Assembly (NCBI RefSeq): GCF_014701095.1
Contig: NZ_AP023439.1
Coordinates: 62,001 to 126,000, forward strand
Direction: 5' to 3'
Length of the DNA: 64,000 nt
Source of the DNA: Streptomyces tuirus
Lineage (GTDB): Bacteria > Actinomycetota > Actinomycetes > Streptomycetales > Streptomycetaceae
Shown: positions 45,697 through 54,543 of the stretch, piece by piece
Layout: the number at the start of each line of letters is the position of its first letter
Numbering within the stretch: position 1 is the first letter of the stretch
Notes under the pieces: generated by a model
Database searches by the model: none
Told to the model about the DNA's origin: nothing
Seen by the model: the letters and a program-made list of their open reading frames with translations, nothing else
Translations under genes and position numbers: made by a program

Positions 45697-46281
45697 ATGA
45701 TCGATGAATTCGCGAAGGACAACCTGCACGGGAGACTGCGGCGGGACCGCAAGGCGCTGCTCTGGAAGCTCGACGGCTTGTCCGAATACGACGCCCGCAG
45801 ACCTTTGACGGCCACCGGGACCAACCTCCTCGGCCTGGTCAAACACGTGGCCAACGTCGAGGCCAGGTACTTCGGCGAGGTCTTCGACCGCCCCTCGCCT
45901 GAACCGCTTTGCCGGTGGCAGGACTCCGACGGCAGCGATCAATGGGCGACGGCGGACGAGACCCGCGATCAGATCATCGCGTTCTACCGGCGCACGTGGG
46001 AACACTCGGATGTGACGATCAACGAGCTGCCCCTCGACGCCCCCGGCCACGTGCCGTGGTGGCCGGAGCCCTGTCCCAACACGAACCTGTTCGCCGTCAT
46101 GCTCCATGTGCTCACCGAGACCACCCGGCATGCCGGGCACGCCGACATCCTGCGCGAGGGCCTCGACGGCCGGACCGGGATGCGTCCCGAGTACGAGCAG
46201 CAGATCGACGAGGAAGCCCGTGCAGCCCACTGCGCGAAGATCGAGCAGGCCGCCAGGTCGGCCGCATCAAGCATGGCTTAG
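45697..46281 (+). CDS. DinB-like (DUF664) protein
   Basis: A four-helix-bundle metal-binding protein of the DinB superfamily, about 195 residues from MIDEFAKDN. Motifs: LLWKLDGLSEYDARRPL, NLLGLVKHVANVEARYFGEV (first His), LPLDAPGHVPWWPEP, and LHVLTETTRHAGHADILREG (the two late His). These three His bind a divalent metal. Such proteins may be thiol S-transferases using mycothiol, like the maleylpyruvate isomerase gene just downstream on the other strand. An earlier ATG at 45679 adds six residues. Confidence 0.85.
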   Translation: MIDEFAKDNLHGRLRRDRKALLWKLDGLSEYDARRPLTATGTNLLGLVKHVANVEARYFGEVFDRPSPEPLCRWQDSDGSDQWATADETRDQIIAFYRRTWEHSDVTINELPLDAPGHVPWWPEPCPNTNLFAVMLHVLTETTRHAGHADILREGLDGRTGMRPEYEQQIDEEARAAHCAKIEQAARSAASSMA

Positions 46282-46464
46282 TCGGACATCTCAAGCAGCC
46301 TGGCCCCGGCTCCCGTACCGGCGCTTGTGCTTTCCGGGCACCCGGGAGGCGCTTCGGCGTCGTCCTGTTCGGCTTAGCGTTCCGCAGGGGCGCGGGAGGC
46401 GTCGGCCGCCTTGGCGACCCGTCTTGGAGGGGACGCAAATTGCTCGGCTGTGAGATGAGGGCTG

Positions 46465-47457
46465 CTACGGGGCCGTGAACAGCGTCGGGAAGCGGGGGGC
46501 CAGCCAAGGCTTGCGGCCCCAGGCAAGCGCCCGGCCCCGGGCGATGGCGCCCCAGGGTCCGCCACGGCCCAGGGCCATCAGCAGGAAGGCGGCGGGTTCG
46601 GTCAGGATCGTGCAGTCCGCCCGCGCCTCGGGCCGGTCATGCACCGTCACGCCGCCGTCCGCCACCGTGACACCGAACGCGGCACCGCCCCACAACCGTA
46701 CGGTGAAGCGCGCGGTCAGTCCGGCGACGGCGGCAGGTGCGACGACGCGTGGCATGACCGTCTTCATGAAAGGCAGCGTGAGTTCCACCCGCCCGCGGTC
46801 GATCATGTGGGGCCGGCCCTGGGCCCGGGCCAGGTCGTAGCCGTGCCCGAGCATGTGGGTGAGAAGGTACGAGGCGAGCGTCGCAGGGTCCATGGGCCCC
46901 ATAGGGGTGCGGAGCGTCTCGTCCGGTCGCCGTTCCGGCAGGGCAGCGAGGAAGCTCGTCGCTCCGGCCTCGATCAGGTCGGCGAGCGGCCCGGCGGCCC
47001 GTTCGCCGTACGCGGCGAGAACCCGGGCGTTGGCCTCGGCGATGCCCTCCGGCGTGCCGTCCCCGTGGACCCGCTCCCGGCCCGCGGCCACGTCCGCCAT
47101 CAACACGTTTGCCTGGGCCAGATGGGCGGCGGTCTCCCCCACCGTCCAGGTGAGGCCCGGCACGGGACGGCCGGTGTCGGTCGCGCCGCGTAGCAGGGCG
47201 GCGATGTCCGCCGCGGTGTCCCGTATCGCGATGTCGAGACCCGGTGGCAGCGTCGTCCCTTCGCCGTCCGGGGCCTTGGCGGTGCGCGCCACGGGCTCCG
47301 CCAGGGCCGATCGCTCCGTTGCGACCTCGGGCTCCGGGGCATTGCCCTCGTTCCGCGGCTCCGGGATGCTCGACGGCTGGCCGCCTTGCGCGAGCCCTGC
47401 CTCGCCCGGCGCCGCCGTTCCGACCGGCGCCTCGCTGACGCCTCTTGTCTCCTCCAT
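46465..47457 (-). CDS. Maleylpyruvate isomerase-family, mycothiol-dependent protein
   Basis: The 330 residues start with a long disordered Glu/Pro-rich region (about 90 residues), unusual for the family. Next comes the DinB-type MDMPI N-terminal domain (WTVGETAAHLAQANVLMADV with the His, and LLTHMLGHGYDLARAQG with the second His pair) and a C-terminal SCP2-like lipid/thiol domain (FTVRLWGGAAFGVTVADGGV to FLLMALGRGGPW). The start MEETRGVSE at 47457 is preceded by a good GGGAGAGGTG. Its convergence with DinB may be chance. It probably performs mycothiol-dependent isomerisation or detoxification. Confidence 0.75.
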   Translation of the reverse strand: MEETRGVSEAPVGTAAPGEAGLAQGGQPSSIPEPRNEGNAPEPEVATERSALAEPVARTAKAPDGEGTTLPPGLDIAIRDTAADIAALLRGATDTGRPVPGLTWTVGETAAHLAQANVLMADVAAGRERVHGDGTPEGIAEANARVLAAYGERAAGPLADLIEAGATSFLAALPERRPDETLRTPMGPMDPATLASYLLTHMLGHGYDLARAQGRPHMIDRGRVELTLPFMKTVMPRVVAPAAVAGLTARFTVRLWGGAAFGVTVADGGVTVHDRPEARADCTILTEPAAFLLMALGRGGPWGAIARGRALAWGRKPWLAPRFPTLFTAP

Positions 47458-47588
47458 GGCGATCACCTCTCCCTTGGTGCCGGGGCCGGCGACCGGTCCC
47501 GCCTGCCCCGGCGGCCCCGCCGGGCGGGCGCCGCATGTGTCGGGCAGTGACTCTGGCACAGCGCACGCCCGCGGGTCGAGCCCGTACG

Positions 47589-47717
47589 AGCAGAGGCATC
47601 GCGGCGACCAGCGAGGCTGTGGCGATCGGCGACCTGAGCGCGGCAGCCGGTGTCAGCAGCACTCAGCTGGCACAGCGGTTCAAGGAGCTCACCTGCGGGA
47701 CGCTTGAGCGACTGGCC
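47589..47717 (+). pseudogene. AraC-type HTH scrap
   Basis: One frame reads SRGIAATSEAVAIGDLSAAA then GVSSTQLAQRFKELTCGTLE RLA. IGDLSAAAGVSSTxLxQRFKELxGxTPxRL is the first HTH of AraC/XylS regulators. Only 43 residues remain, with a Cys replacing the usual Gly-Val of GVTP. Confidence 0.5.
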
Positions 47718-47787
47718 TGCGCCACTCAGAGCGACCTCAGCCGTCGGCGAGGATGCGAGGCCGTTTCCCTCGTTGGATGGTGGAGTC

Positions 47788-48072
47788 ATGAACCAGCACC
47801 ACCAGCAGTCCCACCGGACGATCGAGATCGACACCCGGCTCGTCAGGATCGGTGCCGTGCTCACGGCGGCCGGCGCCGTGGTGACATGGACCGGCATGGC
47901 CATCGGCGCTTTCGCCGTGTTCACAGCAGGTCGGCGCATGATCCGCGACATGGACGTGCCCCCGGCCCAGCAGGCGGCCGCGAAGTGGCAGCAGGCCAAG
48001 GAGGCGTCCCGAGCGGGTGTACGGGCGTGGCAGTCCGCGTCCGACGCCCGCAACGGGTCGCTCGCCCACTAG
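47788..48072 (+). CDS. Small membrane protein (94 aa)
   Basis: An ATG at 47788 preceded by GGTGGAG. A short polar N-terminus (NQHHQQSHRTIEIDTRLVRI) is followed by one or two hydrophobic segments (GAVLTAAGAVVTWTGMAIGAFAVF) and a charged helix ending in SASDARNGSLAH. The length and the loop RRMIRDMDVPPAQQAAAKWQ are shared with a widespread family of Streptomyces small membrane proteins of unknown function. It is monocistronic as far as can be seen. Confidence 0.65.
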   Translation: MNQHHQQSHRTIEIDTRLVRIGAVLTAAGAVVTWTGMAIGAFAVFTAGRRMIRDMDVPPAQQAAAKWQQAKEASRAGVRAWQSASDARNGSLAH

Positions 48073-48357
48073 CCGGCCAATCCTCACCCACCCAACCCTC
48101 CACCGAGATCCTCGGCCCGGTGGAGGGCGGACGTCGCCTGCGCCCACGCCTGGATTCCCGCCCGGGATGCTTCCAACCGTTCCTCAGCGGACTTTGGCGG
48201 CTCTCTTAAGGCTTCTTGAAGATGACCTTCGAACAGAGGTTTCCACCCCGGCCGGGTCCTAGGCTCTCGAGCACCCCCCACAGGTCCGGTGGCCGCGATC
48301 TCGCGGCCACCGGGCACGGGGGCCGAGTCAGCCGACCGACAGACCGAGGTGTCCTGC

Positions 48358-49209
48358 ATGGGTTCCCGCCGAGCCGCTCGCCCGTCCCGCTTCCACGCCC
48401 GCCCCCACGGTGGGGCGAAGAGGCGTGGTCCCGCGCTGGCGATGGGAGCAGTCGCTGCGCTCGCGGGCGTCGGGATCACCGTGGCCGTCGTCAGCGGCGA
48501 GGACGGCGACGCGTCGGACCGGGTGGTCGCGAACAGCACGGACACGGCGCCGGGCGCCGGGGACGCCGCCGGCAGTGCGGCGCCGCTCACCTCTGCTTCA
48601 GCGAGCCCGAGCAGCACGGCGAGCAGCTCGCCGAGCGCGAAGCCGAACGAGAAGCGGAAGAAGTCGGCGAGTCCCACCCCCCGTGCGCGGAAGACGACCG
48701 TCGCCGCGTCGAAGGCTCCCGCGGGGACGACGGCGAAGAGCAGCGGCGGCGGGTCGGCGAGCGGTTCCGGCGGCACGCGGCCGGGCAGCGACGGATCGGA
48801 CTCCGGGTCGGGTTCGCAGTCCGACGGCGGGCCCGAGGCCCAGGTGCTCGCGCTGGTCAACAAGGAGCGGGCCGCGGCGGGTTGCTCGCCGGTCACGGCG
48901 AACGACCGGCTCACCCGGGCCGCCGACGACTACAGCGACGTCATGGCGAGCAGCGGCGTGATGTCCCACACCGGCCCAGACGGCTCGACGATGACGACCC
49001 GGGTCGAGGCCGCGGGGTACAAGTGGTCGACCCTTGGCGAGAACATAGCCCAGGGTCAGGCGGACGCCGCCTCGGTGATGAAGTCCTGGATGAACAGCCC
49101 CGGGCACCGCGCGAACATACTCAACTGCTCCTTCAAGGAGCTGGGCGTGGGCGTCCACTTCGGCGACGGCGGGCCCTGGTGGACGCAGAACTTCGGCGCC
49201 GGTCGCTGA
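48358..49209 (+). CDS. Secreted CAP/SCP-domain protein
   Basis: A 283-residue protein with an Arg-rich signal-anchor (AMGAVAALAGVGITVAVVSG) and a long Ser/Ala/Pro-rich disordered linker of about 120 residues. The C-terminal CAP domain contains the signature motifs: QVLALVNKERAAAGCSPVTA, SDVMASSGVMSHTGPDGST, GENIAQGQADAASVMKSWMN and SPGHRANILNCSFKELGVGV, plus HFGDGGPWWTQNFG. CAP proteins bind lipids or act in the cell wall; bacterial roles are not settled. It lies next to a two-component system and tandem repeats. ATG at 48358 marks the start of the basic signal region. Confidence 0.9.
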   Translation: MGSRRAARPSRFHARPHGGAKRRGPALAMGAVAALAGVGITVAVVSGEDGDASDRVVANSTDTAPGAGDAAGSAAPLTSASASPSSTASSSPSAKPNEKRKKSASPTPRARKTTVAASKAPAGTTAKSSGGGSASGSGGTRPGSDGSDSGSGSQSDGGPEAQVLALVNKERAAAGCSPVTANDRLTRAADDYSDVMASSGVMSHTGPDGSTMTTRVEAAGYKWSTLGENIAQGQADAASVMKSWMNSPGHRANILNCSFKELGVGVHFGDGGPWWTQNFGAGR

Positions 49210-49340
49210 CCCCGCTCACGGCACTCACCCCCACCGCGGACGCCGGTCACCGACCCCGCTCACCACACCCACCCCCACCGCGGACGCCGGTCACCGACCC
49301 CGCTCACCACACCCACCCCCCACAGCCGGCGCCGGTCACC
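49208..49340. repeat. Three 44-bp direct tandem repeats
   Basis: Units start at 49208, 49252 and 49296, each beginning GACCCCGCTCAC and ending GCCGGTCACC. The first and third differ at several positions and the third has one extra base. They begin inside the CAP-gene stop region and run to the histidine kinase stop codon, separating two convergent genes. Confidence 0.85.
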
Positions 49341-50664
49341 GCGCGCCGCCGCCGGCCCCGCCCGCGTCAGCCAGTACGAACGACACCCGCACCCGGGCGC
49401 CTCCCAACGGCGCCCGGGTGATCGTCAGTTCGCCGTCCGCCGCGCGGGACGCCCGGGCCACGATGTCCAGGCCCAGCCCCGTCGAACCTCCGACGCTCAC
49501 ACCCCGCGTGAGCGCTGCGTCGGGGTCCGCCACGCCCGGTCCCGCGTCGTCGACCGTGAGGAACACGTGCCGATCCGCCCGCTCCACGCGCACGGCGAAG
49601 GCTGTGCCCTCCGGGGTGTGCCGGAAGACATTGCCGATCAGGGCATCGACGACGGCCGCGAGGTCGTCCTCGGGGAAGGCGACGGGCACCAGTCGCGGCG
49701 TGAGGGAGCGCTCGTAGGGCCGTCCTTGCTTGGCGGCGAGGACCGACCAGAAGTCCAGGCGCATGGCGACCACCTCGGCGACGTCGCACGCCTTCGCCGC
49801 GCCGGCCCCCGCGCGGGCCGACTGCGCCGACGCCAGCGGTGTACGGGCCGCGGCGATGATCGAGTCCAGTTCGCTCTCCAGCTGGCCTGCCGCCTCCGCG
49901 ACCCGCCGGGCGCTGGGCGTCGACCCCATCCGGTCGGCTTCCAGGTAGAGAGCGGTCAGCGGGGTGCGCAGCCGGTGCGAGAGGTCGGCGACCAGCTCGC
50001 GTTCCACGGCGAGCAGGTCGAGGACGCGGTCGGCCATGGTGTTGAACGCCACCCCGGCCTCCTGCAGTTCGGGCGGGCCGTCGGGCTCGACACGCACGTC
50101 CAGGTCACCGGAGCCGAGAGCCAGTGAGGCGCGTTTCAGACTGCGCGAGGACCGCACGACGCGGGCGCCGAGCCGGTCCGCGACGAGTACCGAACCGCCG
50201 ACCAGACCCAGCGCGAGCAGCGCCATGACGCCCCAGGACGCGGCCACGCCCCGGGTCAGGTCCGCGGCGGGCACAAAGGCCTCCACGACCGCGACCCGGT
50301 CCCCCTGCAGAACGACGGGCTGGAGGTAGACCCAGCCGCCGCCGGTGTCCACGGCCAGCGTCTCGCGCCCGCGCACGGCCCGGTCGAGCGCGTCCCGGGG
50401 CGCGTGCGGCGTGCCGACGAAGTCGCCATCGGGCAGACGTACGACCAGCTGCTCTGAGGAGCCGAGCTCGGCGACGGCCTGCTGCACGTCGGCGCGCCGG
50501 GTGGTGAGGGCGAGCACCGGGGACAGGGCGGACGCGCGCTGCTCGGCAGCCGTGGTGGCCCGGTCCCGTACCTGCTCGCGCACGAGGAGGGCGAGGGGTA
50601 TCAGGAAGGACAGAGCCACCATCGAGGTGACGGCCAGGGCGATCCCGGCAAGAGCGCGTCTCAT
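49336..50664 (-). CDS. Two-component sensor histidine kinase
   Basis: The 442-residue membrane kinase begins with a helix (RALAGIALAVTSMVALSFLI), followed by an outer sensor of about 150 residues, a second helix (WGVMALLALGLVGGSVLVAD) and a HAMP linker. The dimerisation/H-box is ELVADLSHRLRTPLTALYLE with the phospho-His. The ATP domain has an N-box (ALIGNVFRHTPEGTAFAV) and DDAGPGVADPDAALTRG, then GGSTGLGLDIVARAS. It starts inside the last codons of the response regulator gene (4-base overlap at 50661-50664), so the pair is coupled. The signal is unknown; the neighbouring CAP protein suggests a cell-wall link. Confidence 0.9.
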   Translation of the reverse strand: MRRALAGIALAVTSMVALSFLIPLALLVREQVRDRATTAAEQRASALSPVLALTTRRADVQQAVAELGSSEQLVVRLPDGDFVGTPHAPRDALDRAVRGRETLAVDTGGGWVYLQPVVLQGDRVAVVEAFVPAADLTRGVAASWGVMALLALGLVGGSVLVADRLGARVVRSSRSLKRASLALGSGDLDVRVEPDGPPELQEAGVAFNTMADRVLDLLAVERELVADLSHRLRTPLTALYLEADRMGSTPSARRVAEAAGQLESELDSIIAAARTPLASAQSARAGAGAAKACDVAEVVAMRLDFWSVLAAKQGRPYERSLTPRLVPVAFPEDDLAAVVDALIGNVFRHTPEGTAFAVRVERADRHVFLTVDDAGPGVADPDAALTRGVSVGGSTGLGLDIVARASRAADGELTITRAPLGGARVRVSFVLADAGGAGGGAR

Positions 50665-51350
50665 GGCGAGCTGACCAACTTGATACCCAGGCCGCGCACC
50701 GTGCGCAGATAGCGGGGCTTTCGCGCCTTCTCCCCCATTTTGCGGCGGAGTGCGGAGAGGTGGACGTCGACCGTCTGGTCCTCGACGTACGGCTGCTGCC
50801 ACACCTCGGCGAGTATGCGCTGCCGGGTGACGACTTGGTCGGCGTGGGCGGCGAGATAGGCGAGGAGATCGAACTCGCGGCGGGTCAGGGGCAGTTCGCG
50901 GCCGGCGAGGTGGGCGGTGCGCGCGGTCGGGTCGATGCGCAGGTCTGCCACCTGCAGGACGGGCCGCCGGGCCGCCTGTACGTCGGCGGGCACGGACCGG
51001 CGTAGCACGGCGGCGAGCCGGGCGGCGAGCTGGCCGCCGGAGAACGGCTTGACCAGGTAGTCGTCGGCCCCCGCGTTGAGCAGCCGGATGATCTCGCTCT
51101 CGTCGTCACGGGCGGTGGCGACCAGGACCGGCACGCGGGAAATGCCGCGGATCATGCGCAGCACGTCGAGGCCGTCGAGGTCGGGCAGTCCCAGGTCCAG
51201 CACCACGATGTCCGGCGGGCTCTGGGTGATCTCGCGCAGGGCCTCGAAACCCTGGTGGGTGGTCCTGACCGCGTAACCGTGCCCGGTCAGGACCTCGATG
51301 AGCGCGGCCCGGATGACGGGGTCGTCCTCGACGACAAGTACGGAGGCCAT
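50661..51350 (-). CDS. OmpR-family response regulator
   Basis: The 229 residues contain a receiver domain (SVLVVEDDPVIRAALIEVLT with the acidic pocket, PPDIVVLDLGLPDLDGLDVL with the phospho-Asp, VPVLVATARDD, ADDYLVKPFS with the Lys) and a C-terminal winged helix of OmpR type (LTRREFDLLAYLAAHADQVV, EDQTVDVHLSALRRKMGEKA, LRTVRGLGIKLV). It is first in the operon with the kinase and divergent from the secreted protein gene at 51387, with only 36 bases between the two starts, so that gene is a probable target. Confidence 0.92.
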   Translation of the reverse strand: MASVLVVEDDPVIRAALIEVLTGHGYAVRTTHQGFEALREITQSPPDIVVLDLGLPDLDGLDVLRMIRGISRVPVLVATARDDESEIIRLLNAGADDYLVKPFSGGQLAARLAAVLRRSVPADVQAARRPVLQVADLRIDPTARTAHLAGRELPLTRREFDLLAYLAAHADQVVTRQRILAEVWQQPYVEDQTVDVHLSALRRKMGEKARKPRYLRTVRGLGIKLVSSP

Positions 51351-51386
51351 GAGCAGGCACGTTAGCCGGTCCGTCACTATGGTGTC

Positions 51387-51962
51387 GTGTCTCGCCTCCT
51401 GCGCTACCTGATCATATGGCTGGCCTGCACGGCGGCCAGTGTCACCGCGGTCATCCTCACGATTCACTTCGTGGTGGGGTCGACCCGGCCGACCGCGCCG
51501 GTCGCGCAGTCCGCGCCGAGCGAGCCCCTGAAGCCCCCGCGGCCCAGTCCCACCACCGCGAAACCGTCCCCGAGTCCCTCGGCGAGCAGCCGCAGGCCCA
51601 GCCCGCCGCCCCGGAGCAGTGAGCCGGCGACCGATCCCAGCCCGACGCCCACGCCCACGCCGACACCCACCGGCCGCACCAGTGCTCCGGGGGCGCCGAC
51701 CGGCGCGGGCGGCTCGGGGTGCCAGGAAGGCGGTGCCGGCGTCTACACGGTGCCGTCCGAGGGCGGCAAGGCCACCGTGCGGTTCGGCGACGACGCGGTG
51801 TGCCTGATTTCGGCGGTGCCGAACCAGGGGTTCACGGTGAGTACGAGCCGGAGCGAGGCGGAGACGCTCACGGTGACGTTCTCCGCCGGCCGCCACCGGT
51901 CGGAAATCACCGCCACCACCCAGCCACAGAGCCAAGTCAAGGTCCGCGAGGTGTCGTGGTGA
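51387..51962 (+). CDS. Membrane-anchored Pro-rich exported protein
   Basis: From GTG 51387 the 191-residue product has an N-terminal membrane helix (YLIIWLACTAASVTAVILTI), a long Pro/Ser/Thr-rich spacer and a compact C-terminal beta domain (CQEGGAGVYTVPSEGGKATV to FTVSTSRSEAETLTVTFSAG, ending VKVREVSW) with two Cys. It is typical of actinomycete surface proteins that reach through the wall. It shares its short divergent promoter region with the response regulator. Function unknown. Confidence 0.75.
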   Translation: MSRLLRYLIIWLACTAASVTAVILTIHFVVGSTRPTAPVAQSAPSEPLKPPRPSPTTAKPSPSPSASSRRPSPPPRSSEPATDPSPTPTPTPTPTGRTSAPGAPTGAGGSGCQEGGAGVYTVPSEGGKATVRFGDDAVCLISAVPNQGFTVSTSRSEAETLTVTFSAGRHRSEITATTQPQSQVKVREVSW

Positions 51963-52096
51963 CTCCCCCTTGCGCGTACGCCCGTTGCTGCTGATCGGCA
52001 GGTCCTGGTTCGCTCCGAGCGGCCATAGCCTCATGATCGACGGTATCCGCTATGGCGCCCTCGGGGCTGGGGAGGGGTGACGGGGCAGGAAGCGTG

Positions 52097-52468
52097 GTGA
52101 AGACTGAAGAGATGCTTCACGACCTCGGCGGCCTCCTGTTCATCGTGCTCGGTCTGGTCCTTGTCGCCGTCGGTTTCGTCTGGCGGGGAGGTGTCTTGCG
52201 CCCCCTCTCGGCCAAACGGGCCGAGGCGGCCGCGATCCGGGACCGTTCGAGGAACCTGCTGCGTTCTGCGGACATGGCGATCGCCGAAGCGCGCCGCCGG
52301 GCCGCACGCGGCGAACCGGCCATCGTCACGGTCCACGACGTGACCAGGGTGGCGTGCCAGCACTACGGGCACCTCTTCGTGGAGCGTGAAGAGGCAGCTG
52401 CCGCCCTCCGCAAGCGCTTTGACGCCGCCGGCTGCCGGGTGGACTGCATGACCGACGCCTTCAACTGA
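52097..52468 (+). CDS. Small membrane protein (123 aa)
   Basis: A GTG at 52097 with AGGA at 52087-52090. One membrane helix (LGGLLFIVLGLVLVAVGFVW) is followed by a basic coiled helix (KRAEAAAIRDRSRNLLRSAD, MAIAEARRRAA) and a short alpha/beta tail ending CRVDCMTDAFN with two Cys. GTG at 52094 is an equally possible start. The topology suggests an inner-face membrane protein. No named family is recognised. Confidence 0.55.
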   Translation: MKTEEMLHDLGGLLFIVLGLVLVAVGFVWRGGVLRPLSAKRAEAAAIRDRSRNLLRSADMAIAEARRRAARGEPAIVTVHDVTRVACQHYGHLFVEREEAAAALRKRFDAAGCRVDCMTDAFN

Positions 52469-52698
52469 CTGCTTCCACAGCAAGTGCTTGATGCCGGGGC
52501 ACCTGAGCGCCGACCGATGGGGGTCAGTCACCTGAGCAGGACATCATGATCACGTATGCCCCCGGACATCACGCGACGGCGTCGAACCTCCGCGGCCCCC
52601 GACCCGCGTTGATGGCGACCGCGGCGGCAGTGTCAGTGTGCTGACGTATCCTTCCGGCCACCGAACACCGAGCATCGACGCTGTGGGGACCTGAAGAA

Positions 52699-54209
52699 TT
52701 GACCGGCCTGTCTGCTTTCCCGTTGCCTTTTCATGCTGCCTCTTCCATATCGCTCATGCCACCGCGGACGCTGCGGGAGCTTCAGATGATGCAGTGCAGC
52801 GCACATGTCCGGGCGAAGCCCGAGTGGTTCGACAAGATGCACCATGCCGACATCGTCGCGAGGTGGACGCAAGAAGCGGTCGCCCAGGGTCTCACCGAAG
52901 CGCAAGTTCGTTACGTGCTGGCGGAACTCGCGCACTACGCCGCGCTGAGGGACGAGCCGACCGGTGTCGAGGTGTCTGCCGTCGACGGGTGTGGCAGTCG
53001 GACAGGTTGGTCGACGACACGCTCAGAGCGCGGCTGCGCAAGGCGGTTCAGGTGTTGGAGCGGGTTCCCGCAGAGGAACTGGACTGGCATCCCGGATCGA
53101 ACGGCCAGGTATTGGATCTGGTTCATCCGTCACTCTTCTGCCTGGTGAGGGAGGTGAGTGGCGCACCTGAGCGGGCTTGGCAGAATCCGACGAACCGTTA
53201 CTCGAAGTACGAGTTCTCGGAGAGGTTCCAGTGGCTGCCCACGGACGTCGATGTCAGTGCCAACGGCGATGTCGACTTCCGTTCGTACGTCAACAACGTC
53301 CACCCCGAGGCTCATCGCGAACTCGCCTCCGTGCTACCGGACTTGTTTGCGCGTATGCGACCGCTCCTGGAGAACGTGCTCACCGATCTTCGCCATCCGC
53401 GGCCCCTGCGGATCGAGGCCGACCCTTATGGCTGGTACGAAGACTCGGAGCCCCAGTATCCGGACAAGTCGTCCTACAGCGATGACGAGGCCTACAAAGA
53501 AGCCCTCGGTGTGTGGGAAGTGGCACATGACGACTGGTGGGAGAACCGCTGCCCCGTGATCCCGGACGCCCCGGCCTTCACCCCGCCCGAGCGGCCCGAC
53601 GAATCTGCCCGAGTCGACCTGCGCGGTCGCCGTCTCCAGGTCATCGTCAAGCTCGCCACCATTCATCTCACTCCCGACAAGCCCGAATACGCCGGCGGTT
53701 CTTGGCATGTCGAGGGGATGCTGAACGAGCGGATCGTCTCCACCGGCATCTACTACTGGGACAGTGAGAACATCACCGAAAGCCGGCTCAGTTTCCGGGC
53801 GGCGCTCGGCGACCCAGATTATGAACAGGACGACGACAGCGGTCTGCGTGAGGTCTATGGCCTGGGGAACGAAGACGCGCTGAACCAGGTGCTGGGATCC
53901 GCATCGACTCCGGCGGGCCGCTGCCTTGCGTTCCCGAACGTTCTGCAACACCGGGTCGGCTCATTCCGTCTCGACGACCCGACCCGCCCGGGACACCGTA
54001 AGATTCTCGCGTTCTTCCTGGTGGACCCGTCGGAAACCATCGTCTCGACAGCCGATGTGCCACCGCAGCAGCCCTGGTCGGAGACTTCGACCATGACGCT
54101 TGAACAGGCCAAGAACTACCGCGAACAGCTGATGCGGGAACGCAAGTTCTTTGTCGACGAGCACAACGAGCAGCTTTATGAACGAGAGTTCTCGCTCTGC
54201 GAGCACTGA
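52699..54209 (+). pseudogene. DUF4246 family protein gene with one frameshift
   Basis: The N-terminal part (frame from TTG 52699) reads LPFHAASSISLMPPRTLREL, then RAKPEWFDKMHHADIVARWT and AQVRYVLAELAHYAALRD. Near 52986-52990 the frame shifts, and the rest continues from WQSDRLVDDTLRARLRKAVQ through to LYEREFSLCEH. DUF4246 proteins are large cytosolic fungal and Streptomyces proteins. The late part has WHVEGMLNERIVSTGIYYWD, NVLQHRVGSFRL and HRKILAFFLVDP, compatible with an Fe(II)/2-oxoglutarate-type fold (H-x-E, distal His, Arg). One G missing in the GACGGGTGTGG run would restore a 504-residue protein. It could be an assembly error. Confidence 0.8.
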
Positions 54210-54543
54210 CTCGTCGCCGACCTGCCTCGCGGTGTGCTGATTCGAGCATTGGCTGCGAGGCAAGGTCCCGGTCAGGAGCGGAACTCCTCGGGGTGGTCCC
54301 GGTCTCACGGAGCGAAAGTCCGGGCGGGCGTCGGGCGTCCGGGTGACTGCTTCAGCAGTCAGTCGGCACGGGGCCACGTCAGCGTCCGAGGGCGGGTGAG
54401 ACGTCGTTCGAGGATCGCCCGTCGCGTCCGGCCGCGGACTCCCGACACGCGCATGCTGCTGACCCCGCACAGACCGGCGACCTGGAGGCATTCTCGGAAC
54501 AGAGTCGCGGGAACGCTGCGGCGCAGGCGATCGAGGAGTGTTC
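54210..54543. other. Intergenic region, nothing recognised
   Basis: About 330 bases of Arg-rich translations without motifs. Confidence 0.35.
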
